Shown: one piece after another, positions 41,752-51,185 of the stretch
Numbering within the stretch: the stretch's first letter is position 1
Layout: the number at the start of each line of letters is the position of its first letter
From: Allantophomopsis cytisporea
Lineage: Eukaryota; Ascomycota; Leotiomycetes; Phacidiales; Phacidiaceae
Assembly: GCA_024752435.1 (NCBI GenBank)
Contig: CP103038.1
Span: 86,019 to 150,018, forward strand
DNA: 64,000 bases
Reading direction: 5' to 3'
Program-made: the position numbers and the translations under genes
Notes under the pieces: model-generated
Seen by the model: only the letters and a program-made list of their open reading frames with translations
The model's database searches: none
What the model was told of the DNA's origin: nothing

Positions 41752-42186
41752 TTATTTCCAGGTAACAAAGAAAGCATAGCTACTTATAGATGTAATTATT
41801 TTAGCTTGTTTATTATTAAAAGTAAACATTTGTTGTCTACTATCTATTTTTAAGGCGTTTTTACCTAACTCGAAAGCAAACCCTAAAGTTAAAGCTAAGA
41901 AGAATATAAGCATAATAACTAGACCGTATATACCGTTAGTGTAGGCACTAACAACGTAAGGGTAAACTAAAAGAATTTCTAAGTCAAATAGTAAAAATAA
42001 TAAAGCAAAAATAAAAAAAGAAATACTGAATTGTGTTCTATTTTGACCTAAGAAGGAGTGAAACCCGCACTCGAAAGCACTATCCTTTTCTTGATATGGG
42101 TTATGAGGAGCAAATATTAAATTTACCGCTAATAAGATAATAGCCAATATAGGAATAAAAATAAAAAAGAAAGTTATACTTGTCAT
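41752..42186 (-). CDS. nad3: NADH dehydrogenase subunit 3
   Basis: 144 aa, three membrane helices, with the conserved loop YQEKDSAFECGFHSF that carries the regulatory Cys near the quinone site of complex I, and the helix FALLFLLFDLEILLVYP. The ATG follows the nad2 stop with no gap (TAA then ATG), the usual nad2-nad3 pair of filamentous ascomycetes. Confidence 0.97.
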   Translation of the reverse strand: MTSITFFFIFIPILAIILLAVNLIFAPHNPYQEKDSAFECGFHSFLGQNRTQFSISFFIFALLFLLFDLEILLVYPYVVSAYTNGIYGLVIMLIFFLALTLGFAFELGKNALKIDSRQQMFTFNNKQAKIITSISSYAFFVTWK

Positions 42187-43941
42187 TTAAGGATTAAAAA
42201 TAATTAATGCTAATATATTAGCCATACTTAATCATTCTTGAGGCATTAACATAAATAATAATATTATTAATGTTAATATAGAGATAGTAATAGTTAAAGA
42301 ACTAGATAATACTATATTGTTAACTTTAAAAGTTAATTTTTGTACTTGTGCTTTATCACCCGCGAAGTTGGGATTAGATGTTAATGCACTAGCTTCTGAT
42401 TTTGATGAAATGATACTAGCGTGTAAATCTGCGTTTTCTAAAGCAGGGTTTACTTTGTATTCAGGTTTATCAAAGAAAACTTGTCTTATTATATTTAAAT
42501 AATATACAGCACTTATAACACTAGTTAAAATACCTACTAATGTGATAAATACATAACCACTATCTAATGCAGCACTTAAAACCATTTGTTTAGCAAAAAA
42601 TCCTATAAGAGGTGGTATACCTACAAAAGAAAAGATTGTTACGGCTAAGCTTAAAGCTAAAACGGGGTTTATATAAAAATAACCTTTTAATTGGCTAATT
42701 AATTGTATTGGTGAGTTATTTTTATCTAATAACTGTTGGTATTCTTTATTATCATTTACATAATAATATAATGAATACCCTATACTAATTAATATGATAA
42801 ATGCATTTAAATTACTTATAGAATATTGCATTAAATAGAAGATAAAAGCTTGAATAGACTCTATACTATTAATACTTAATGCTAATAATATAAAACCTAC
42901 ATGACTTATTGTACTATAAGCAAATAATCTTTTTATTCTAAATTGTGTTAAACCTACAACAGTTCCTATTATTAAAGATAATAATGAACTAATTAGTAAA
43001 CTTGAAGTTCAACTAAAAGTAGATTCAAACAATGAATTACTAGTATAATGCACTAATTCTAATAAAAATACAAATATAGATATTTTAGCCACTATTGCTA
43101 CAAAAGTTGTAACTATAGTAGGTATAGCATCGTATACATCAGGAGATCAGAAATGGAAAGGTGCAGCACTTACTTTAAATAAGAAACCTACACTTAAGAT
43201 AAGTAATGAAAAATTTATATAATACGGTTTATATCAGTATAAAATATTACTACTTTCACTTATTTGAGCTGGACTAGATGTTAAGTCACTTAAACTAGTT
43301 ATTACATATATACCATCAAGATTTGTAGTACCTGAATTTGCATATAGTAAAGCTGTTCCTAGTAAAATGAAACAAGAACTTAAACCACCCAATAAAAAAT
43401 AAGTAAGACCTCCACTAGTAGCTAATTCTGAATTTCTATATAATGTACTTAATAAGTATAATCCGTAACTTTGTAACTCGATAGATAAAAAAATAGAAAC
43501 TAAATCACTAGTTGAAACTAAAAACACTGCCCCTGTTATTATAAATAATAATATTAAAGGATACTCTATTATTTTAAATTGTTCTCCCATTTTATTTGTT
43601 ATTTTTGTTCTATAATAAAGGAAATTGTAAAATAATAATTTATTTATTGAAGAATAATTCTCTACTCAAACTTTTCTAGGGTAAAACCCTGTTAGTTGTA
43701 GAATAGCTGCACTAATTAAAAATATAAATATATGGAATATTTGTGTAGTACTTGTGGCATGAAATAAACCACCATATAAACCTATACCTGTGTCTAAATA
43801 TGTCATATATAGGCTTCCTATAGCAAGTAAAGAAGAATAAAGTAATATTGTAATAGTTACTCTACTGAAAAGTATTGATTTGTCTCGTCTTAAAGTGACG
43901 GCATTAGATAATAATAAAAATAATATTGAAAAAATTACCAT
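42187..43941 (-). CDS. nad2: NADH dehydrogenase subunit 2
   Basis: 584 aa in one exon, with TGA as Trp. The antiporter-like proton-channel fold is clear: SIELQSYGLYLLSTLYRN, SAAPFHFWSPDVYDAIPT, RLFAYSTISHVGFILLAL, FSFVGIPPLIGFFAKQ. It starts at ATG 43941 and ends at TAA 42187, directly against nad3. Lys in GFLFKVSAAPFHFW is the expected channel residue. No intron. Typical length for Pezizomycotina. Confidence 0.96.
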
Positions 43942-45790
43942 TATTTTTAAGGAGTTGAACCTTATAGGTATTACTCTTCATAGCATACCTGCTCTCAATC
44001 CTTTAAAAGTGGTTTTACTTGTTTTTAGATATTTATATACACAAGTGTATGAGCTTACTAATAGTTATTGAAGATCCTAAAAATAATACCAGTAACCAGA
44101 GTGAACAAGCTTATTTAACTTTTTTTTTTATTAATAATAAAAGACATTAGAAAAAAAAGATAAAAAAAAAAGTTAAGGGACTGAGCGGAGCCCGAATAAA
44201 AAAGTAAACTTTTTATCTATAACGCTTCGCGGATAAAAGGGTGAAAAATAACAAGTACAGACTATTAGAACGACATATAAACAGTATAGCCTACGGATGT
44301 AGAAAAAAAAAAAGTCGACGATACTCTTAAACATACAGATCAAAAAAGGCAAATGCTAACTACAGCCTTATTTATATACCGCGACACCGCATCCTCCCAA
44401 AGTAGATCATAGTAATGAGTAACCCTAGGGCAGGTTCTAATCTTTTTTTTTTATTTTAAATAAAAAAAAAAAATGAAGGAGTAGAAGATAAATCTGGAAA
44501 CTGATAATTACCCTATAGAGAAGAGTAGGATAAGATAACCCAGTCGATAATACAGGGTGACTGTGGGAAGTCCGAACTGATAACTAAAGTGACCCTGTGA
44601 GGCTCATTACCTTTTTGGTACAATCTTTGAGCCCAGCTTCGCTGGTAGATGACGTCGACGATACAGATGCAATCAAAAAAAAAGTATGAAGCTACGAATA
44701 ATAAATACAATTAAACCATACCACCAGAAAGAGACAAATGAATTACGTGTAAATAGTTCATGGCGATAAAGCGCCTGAAGAATACCGTATAGCCGGGGAG
44801 CTGCTAGAATGAACTATGATGAAAGCATTAAAATAAAACGTTTGAACAGAGAATTATTTTAATGCCTGGTAAACCAAATATATAGATTAAGCTATTCGAT
44901 AATGATAACTATTAACTATTAACTATTAACTAACATCTAATATAGATAATGACAAAAGCCCAGCTTCTAAAAAGTATGATGAGAACCGAATATCTATCCT
45001 CAGACCAGAGATTAAATAATCGTGACGGAGTACCAATAAAAAAGAAAAGAAGAATTTTTTTTTAGCCTCCTGTCCCCTAGAGGTGGAGGGGGGGGGGAAA
45101 CACTATTCAATCCTATTAAGAAGATACCGGACTGTGATAAAATGCTAGTGAAAATTGGAGCTAAAATACCTTTAATCGTAAAGCATGCAATAAACCGTAA
45201 CATAGAAACGTAAATAAAGAACAATATCAGGAGAAAGAAGATGTAAAAAACCACCAATCAGTGGCAAGACAATACAAAAAAGGTAGTTTTTAGAATAAGA
45301 TAAGAGAGATGGTACAATATAGATTATATCTTGAGAGCTGAAATATAGAAAAATTACAAAATCCAATTCCCCAATCTTTTATTTATTATTTTATATAATA
45401 ATAAATAATAAGAAGCAAGGGGGGGGGGAGGGAAATTGTAATTGACGTTAACTTATGCAATAAATAGCTTCATAGGAAAACCAAGATGTAGGCCAAAAGT
45501 GAGTGTGAGTGTTTTCAACTCGTAGTCCATCGCTAATAAATTCCTAGTAGCTGCATTAAAACTAGTTTAAATACAAAATCCTGCTTCTAATTTTTTTTTA
45601 TATTTATTAATTATTTTTAATAATTAATAAAACTTCATAAAAAACTCCGTTTTTGGCCTACGACTACGAAGGTAGGAAGCCAAAACCTAAAAAAGTATAA
45701 AACAAGGATGGGTCGCTAAAAAAACTCCGTTTTTTTATTTATGCCCACAAAAACATCTAATTTATGCTGTGATAGATATTTAACACAATT
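43942..45790. other. 1.85-kb spacer upstream of nad2, possibly with structured RNA
   Basis: No convincing ORF; short frames here are driven by poly-T. GC content is locally raised at 44200-44400 and 44740-44830. A 12-bp perfect stem (gcattaaaataa/ttattttaatgc, 44824-44866) and a longer tagttcat/atgaacta pairing around 44754-44818 suggest a folded RNA. I could not match it to RNase P RNA or rRNA. Confidence 0.35.
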
Positions 45791-45863
45791 AGCCGGGAGA
45801 GAAACTCGAATTCTCATTATTAATGCATGAAATTAATGTTCTAACCAATTAAACTATCCTGGC
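45791..45863 (-). tRNA. trnM: tRNA-Met(CAU)
   Basis: Acceptor GCCAGGA/TCCCGGC with one mismatch, anticodon stem TTAAT/ATTAA with loop TTCATGC (CAT), T stem GAGAA/TTCTC. Last of the tRNA block downstream of rnl. Confidence 0.85.
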
Positions 45864-46363
45864 TGTAGATCCTTCCATATATAATATATTTATAGTGGCT
45901 TGCTTGACCCTGCAGTATATATTGACTTACTATCAATTATAAGCTCCCGACCCTCGCTTAACAAAATTAGACCTAGAAGCTAAGTAATTTATCAAGCCTA
46001 TATAAAACAATAAATTGATACTGCTTTTCAATCCATTGGTCCTTAATTTTATAGCGAAGTATGATGCTTATCCACCCTTCTAAACTTTTTTATTTATGCT
46101 ACAGCATAAATAAAAAAGCATTTAGCCCAACTTTTTTTGTTATTTTTTTTTGCTTAACATGATTTTTTATAATAAAAATCCAAAAAAAAAAGTTAGAAAA
46201 TAAGCTGAAAAAGGGTCATGAGTTTGCCAACTGAAAAGAGAAGGCATCACCTAACTTTGTAAAGCGAAGCTGGTGAAGCAAAGATTAATCTATTATGATA
46301 TCCCATAATATATCAGATACTACGCATTATATTGAACTCCACAATACTATAACATATTTTTAA

Positions 46364-46438
46364 GGGTGGATACCCTGGTTTGAACAGGGAACATACTGTG
46401 CCACATACAGTCGCTCTACCGATTGAACTATATCCACC
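46364..46438 (-). tRNA. trnH: tRNA-His(GUG)
   Basis: Acceptor GGTGGAT/ATCCACC, anticodon stem ACTGT/ACAGT with loop ATGTGGC (GTG), T stem CCCTG/CAGGG. Confidence 0.93.
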
Positions 46439-46707
46439 TAAATTACAAGATCTTGTATTAATATTAGTTTAGTACTATCTCTATGGTACTTTACCTTTGA
46501 TTCCCCTACCCAAATGGGATTTTTAGAGCATTCCTGTAAAATAACCAAAAAGGGGAGGGGGTAAAAAAAGCATAGATTTTTACCCCCCTCCCCCCTAATC
46601 CCCCCTTAACACTGTGTTAAGAGGGGATAATGGAGAGATGAAATCTCTCTATTATTTTTGGACAGGAGGGATCCCCCATACTTCGTATGGAGGAGGGCCC
46701 CAGTCTT

Positions 46708-46781
46708 TTCCGGGGGGGTGAGTCGAACACCCAGATCTGGCTACCAAAAAGCCATGACTTTACCAATTCGTCTACCCCGGA
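46708..46781 (-). tRNA. trnQ: tRNA-Gln(UUG)
   Basis: Acceptor TCCGGGG/CCCCGGA, anticodon stem TGGCT/AGCCA with loop TTTTGGT (TTG), T stem GGGTG/CACCC. Confidence 0.87.
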
Positions 46782-47142
46782 TTATAAGAAAAGTATAAAA
46801 TAAATATTAAAAGAATAATATATCCTTATCCCTCCCTATGTATATAATATCTATATACTATATTTAATCGCATTATCTAATATATATTAGATAGCCTTAT
46901 ATGTTATGCTTTATAAGGTGAAATAGGCTATAATATTATACCGTCTTATACCGCACTACTTAACTATAGACTGTAGTACAGTCCCTCTAATTTTTCATTC
47001 TTTTTGTCTAGCCCCCTCTTTTTTTTTTAATGAGTTTACCTTCCCCTACCCCTCCCCCCCCCCCTTTAAGGGAAAGGGGACGGAAACTAGTACAATAAAA
47101 AAGAGTTAGAAGGAAGACAATATATATAATACCCAAGATTTA

Positions 47143-47224
47143 TAAGGTAAATCCGACTTGAACGGATATGAACTTAATCAAATAGTCCTAAACTATCCAT
47201 GTCTACCAATTCCATCACTACCTT
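47143..47224 (-). tRNA. trnL: tRNA-Leu(UAG)
   Basis: Acceptor AAGGTAG/TTACCTT, anticodon loop TTTAGGA (TAG), long variable arm, T stem ATCCG/CGGAT. Confidence 0.92.
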
Positions 47225-47395
47225 AAATAAAAGTAAATAATTAATTATCATTTCCATTATTAAAAAAAAAAAATTAGGCTGAAACTTTTTTCTTTATCTA
47301 TTTCTCTTTCATAGCATATAAGCTATATAATATTAAGTATGTAAGTATAAAGATAAACATAAACACATAATAAATATATCTATGCTATATCTAAT

Positions 47396-47468
47396 TGCTC
47401 GAGGTAAGATTTGAACTTACAACCTAAACAGCTTCAATATTCCGCTCGACCAGTTGAGCTTCTCAAGC
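47396..47468 (-). tRNA. trnF: tRNA-Phe(GAA)
   Basis: Acceptor GCTTGAG/CTCGAGC, anticodon loop TTGAAGC (GAA), T stem GTAAG/CTTAC. A copy of its 5' 22 nt remains at 48786-48807 beyond the GIY-YIG remnant. Confidence 0.92.
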
Positions 47469-47528
47469 TTATTTACAGAATAATAAAATAATATACTTAT
47501 TCATATTATCTGTAAACTATAGTTATAC

Positions 47529-48320
47529 TTATGCATTAGCTATTAAATATTTTTTTAAGAGTATTTTTCCTTCTCTTTTATATCTACGTAATGTAGATTC
47601 ACCTATTCCTAAATATTTAGCGGCCTCCAAGTTATTTTCAAATATACTAACACTATTTGTTTCTATATTCGTAACTTTTACGGACAAATATTTTGTTAAG
47701 GCAATTTTATTTTTGGTTTCTGTAGTGTGAGTTTTTCCAAAAAAAGATGTTTTTAAACCTATTCGAGATTGAAATGCTATTTTCATCTTTTCTTTAGACT
47801 CATCTGAAAATACACGGTTATTTAAGGCATTTATTATTAATTCTTTAGTACTTTCAGACTGTTTATCACCTAAACGTGAACCAGCTATTTTTAATATATT
47901 ATATTCAGGATTTAAATTATCAATATAATACTGTTCTCTGGCTATCACTATACTTGGTTCACAATATTCTAAAATATCCAAACTAAAGCTAGAATACCCA
48001 TGTTTTAATAACGAATTATATATCAAACTTGTCCCCAAACTTACTCTTTATTTTAAATAAACTAAAGAGTAGTAAGTACTAAATCTACCTGATAAGTTTA
48101 CAGAAGATCCTACATAGCTTTTACCTGTAATTAGGTTATTTCAACGATAAATACCACATTTATTTTTATTATCCTCATAAACCCTAGATTTGTCTTTGTC
48201 TGCGTTAGGGTAAGATAGAACAGGTACTACATCTAACACACTTTTTACTGGATTATCTATTTGTTTATTTGATATTAACAAACTTTCAGCGGGTTTCACT
48301 ATAGAACTTAGATTTCTCAC
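47529..48320 (-). pseudogene. Intergenic GIY-YIG endonuclease gene with an in-frame stop
   Basis: From about 48320 the frame encodes CGIYRWNNLITGKSYVGSS and LSGRFSTYYS, then meets TAA at 48048, then continues in the same frame with SLIYNSLLKHGYSSFSL, LEYCEPSIVIAREQYY, EYNILKIAGSR, NUMOD repeats and a helix-turn-helix end (AAKYLGIGESTLRRYKRE). Apart from the stop it is a complete enzyme, closely related in layout to the cob-i1 gene (shared SYPNAD/AYSNAD start). It is not in an intron but sits between trnF and trnA. The 3' part could begin at TTG 48038. Confidence 0.75.
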
Positions 48321-48785
48321 TATAAAAATATAAATTCGTTTATTTTCATTATTTTTATTTTCATTATATTTATTTTATACATTTTTATTTTCATTATATT
48401 TATTTCTTGCAAGGGCATTTTAATTTTTTTTCTTTTATTACATAAAAGAAAAAAAAAAGGAAGCCTCCCTTATCCCCTGGGGGATTAGGCATATATAAAC
48501 CCTATGCTTTAGTTACGCATTCACCGAAGCTGTACGCACCGTTGGGTACTGGTCGCAGCTTATTGCTACTTGCCTAATTATTTACTTTGATGTAATCAAA
48601 GTAAAAAAGGCTCGATTAATCTGGTCCTCGATTTATTTATTGTAATGAATAGAAAGTAAACTAATATGTAATAATATGATACTTTCTAATTGATATTAAT
48701 AGATTATCTTTTTAAGCTTCAGAGTTCCTAAATTTTTTTATTATTTTTATCTATAGATAAAAAAAATAATAAAAAAAAAAATAAA

Positions 48786-48807
48786 GACCAATTGAGCTTC
48801 TCAAGCT
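48786..48807 (-). pseudogene. Partial tRNA-Phe (5' half) left at an insertion site
   Basis: Twenty-two nt match the 5' end of trnF (47448-47469) with one mismatch. Between the two copies lies 1.3 kb with the GIY-YIG remnant, as if an element inserted into trnF and restored a full gene on one side. Confidence 0.7.
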
Positions 48808-49039
48808 AAATTTTATAAATAAGTACGTAAACTCTTAATTATAAAAATAGATACCTCATGATTTCTGAGATTAAGATACTAATATACTATATTTACCTAT
48901 TTTCTCCTCCCATCTTTTTCCCTTACTTACAGTAAGGGAAAAAGAAGAAAGCTGTCACTTCTAATTTTTTTTATTATTTATTTTTATAATAAAAAAACTA
49001 TACATTAGCAAAAAAATAAATAATATAACTAAAAAAAAA

Positions 49040-49111
49040 TGGAGACATCAGGGCTCGAACCTGAGATAACGACTTGCAAAGTCGCAGTTTTACCAATTAA
49101 ACTATGTCCCC
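49040..49111 (-). tRNA. trnA: tRNA-Ala(UGC)
   Basis: Acceptor GGGGACA/TGTCTCC, anticodon stem GCGAC/GTCGT with loop TTTGCAA (TGC), T stem TCAGG/CCTGA. Confidence 0.93.
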
Positions 49112-49577
49112 TCTTACCTCTCCCTGCACCCTACTTACAAAATGCATAAAAAAACGGAGTTTTTTTATGCATGCCTAGCTTGATGGAAGAGGTAAGAATA
49201 TACCATAATATTCTGGTATAATTTATCCAAAGAACAATTTAAAGTATGAAATAAATAAAACCACTAAATACTACTTTGTATATCTAATCTAGTCAAATAA
49301 AATAGATAGATGTATATCTATCTATTTTATTTAAATTAGTTTAGGAGAGCCATACTTACTACACAAAAAGCAACAACTTAGCTGTAAAAATAATCCAAAC
49401 TAGCCATATAAAAATTTCCGGTTTTTATAAGCGCAGGCCATTAAAAACGGAGGTTTTTATTGACTTGTTCCCCTTCCCCCTACACAGCGTCGCTATGAAG
49501 GGGGAAGGGGAAGGGAAGGAACTAATAAAGAAATTCTGATATCATCTTTGGTTATAAGATTTATTGTTGCTTTAATA

Positions 49578-49659
49578 TATCCGAAAGAGGACTTGAACCT
49601 CTACGACGTTAGTCAACGAAACTTAAGCTCGTCCTGTCTACCAATTCCAGCACTCGGAT
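49578..49659 (-). tRNA. trnL: tRNA-Leu(UAA)
   Basis: Acceptor ATCCGAG/TTCGGAT, anticodon loop CTTAAGT (TAA), variable arm, T stem AGAGG/CCTCT. Confidence 0.92.
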
Positions 49660-49847
49660 TTATTGGCCAACTATATAGGCCAAAGTTTTATCTTTTTACC
49701 ATATTTAATTTTTTATGGTTAATAATAAAAAAAAAAAACACATGGCAAAAAAGCAAGGGTAGTTAAAATAATAAAAAAAAAATAATGGAGGTGATAAGAT
49801 ACTGAGGCCAGTAAAACCAAAGGGTTGAGTTATACACCTATGTATAA

Positions 49848-49920
49848 TAAGGCCAGAGTGATTTGAACACCCATCTAAACCGTCATGAGCAGCTTGCTTT
49901 ACCAATTAAGCTATAGCCTT
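49848..49920 (-). tRNA. trnM: tRNA-Met(CAU), second
   Basis: Acceptor AAGGCTA/TGGCCTT, anticodon loop CTCATGA (CAT), T stem GGGTG/CACTC. Elongator or initiator role cannot be decided by eye. Confidence 0.88.
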
Positions 49921-50201
49921 TAAAATTTATTACTTGAATTGTTAGGTATGACCTATGCTTCTTTTATTTTTTTTTTCCTATTCTAATTCTCTCCCCGTAT
50001 TTCCCCCCCCCATACGGGGGAAATAAGAAGCTGGTTATATTATTATAAAAAACAGAATAAAAAAAAGGCATTAAAAAAAAGAACAATAATTTCTACCAAT
50101 TATTTTTTTTTTATTATTATGCTATAGCATAATAATAACAAACCAATAGGGGCAGAAATCTGAAAAAAAAAATAATGGAAATAAATAAATAATTTAACTT
50201 T

Positions 50202-50273
50202 GAGCGGACATAGGATTTGCACCTATGTGAACTGGGCATGAGCCAGTTATGTTAACTACTACATCAATCCGCT
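50202..50273 (-). tRNA. trnM: tRNA-Met(CAU), third
   Basis: Acceptor AGCGGAT/GTCCGCT, anticodon stem ACTGG/CCAGT with loop CTCATGC (CAT), T stem ATAGG/CCTAT. Confidence 0.88.
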
Positions 50274-50280
50274 TTAAATT

Positions 50281-50353
50281 TAGCCCCAGAGGGGTTCGAA
50301 CCCTCGTATGTAATGATGAAAACATTATGTCTTAACCACTTGACTATAAGGCC
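50281..50353 (-). tRNA. trnE: tRNA-Glu(UUC)
   Basis: Anticodon stem TAATG/CATTA with loop TTTTCAT (TTC), T stem GAGGG/CCCTC, acceptor pairing with several G-U pairs. Confidence 0.88.
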
Positions 50354-50369
50354 TATCTATATAGATATC

Positions 50370-50445
50370 CCACATCTCAATTCACGGGGAAAACCTGTAT
50401 ATGAGGGTATCTACATAACCAATTCAGCTAACCACCAAATTTTAA
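50370..50445 (-). pseudogene. Degenerate tRNA-like segment (possible trnV relic)
   Basis: The minus strand has a D-arm-like TTAGCTGAATTGGTTA and lies among tightly packed tRNAs, but no acceptor, anticodon or T stem folds properly. The usual block order in this fungal group has trnV near trnE, and no other tRNA-Val is seen in the window. Confidence 0.3.
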
Positions 50446-50454
50446 TTAGATATT

Positions 50455-50526
50455 AGCCCAGTGCAGGTATCGCGCCTACGTCCACTGATTACAAAACAAT
50501 TGCATTTACTTCTATGCTAACCAGGC
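50455..50526 (-). tRNA. trnT: tRNA-Thr(UGU)
   Basis: Acceptor GCCTGGT/ACTGGGC, loop TTTGTAA (TGT), T stem GTAGG/CCTGC. First tRNA after the 3' end of rnl. Confidence 0.88.
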
Positions 50527-51185
50527 TAATTCTTGTAGCCTGTTTTTTTTTATTAGTGCTATTGTCAAAAAAAACTCGCTTGTCCTGTAGTGATTGTAAG
50601 ATATAGAAATTGTTTAGTAATTTATAAAATTAGTACTTTATGCCTAAGGACATTTAAATCCTTTCAGCTAAAGCCTATTAATTGCAATATAATCTTTTCA
50701 GATGCTAATTTTTTTTATAAATTAGAAAAAAAGATTTTTCATGCAAAATCGTAGTGATCTACTACGCATATTTAAGAATATCATAAGGTAAGTTTCGCGC
50801 CTAGATGCATTCAGCACTTATCTATAACTAACATAGCGTTCCTGCCGTGCCTATGCTATAAATTTACTTAAGTGTAAGTAACACCCCTGCATAAGTATTT
50901 CTACCTATACTTTAAATTAATATTGGGCACATAAACAACAGGTAAACCAGAGGTTAAAATACCCAGCTCCTTTCGTACGAGGGGGCTATCCTTATTTTAT
51001 TCTAATTTCCTCTAGAAGATAGAAACCATACTGTCTCACGACGTATTTAACCCAGCTCGTGTAACTTATTAATCGACGAACAGTCGGACCCTTCATGATT
51101 CCTGCATTCATGTGGATAAGTTAAGCCGACATCGAGGTGCCAAACTGCGCACTCAATTTGTACTCTCTGGCGCAATTAGCCTGTT

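Noticed and set aside
44513..45366. Several short hydrophobic minus-strand frames
   Set aside because: They are driven by poly-T runs and have no conserved motif or homologous layout.
46709..46781. tRNA-Pro reading of this gene
   Set aside because: With a 5-bp stem the loop TTTTGGT places TTG at the anticodon, so it is tRNA-Gln; the tRNA-Pro(UGG) is at 56963.
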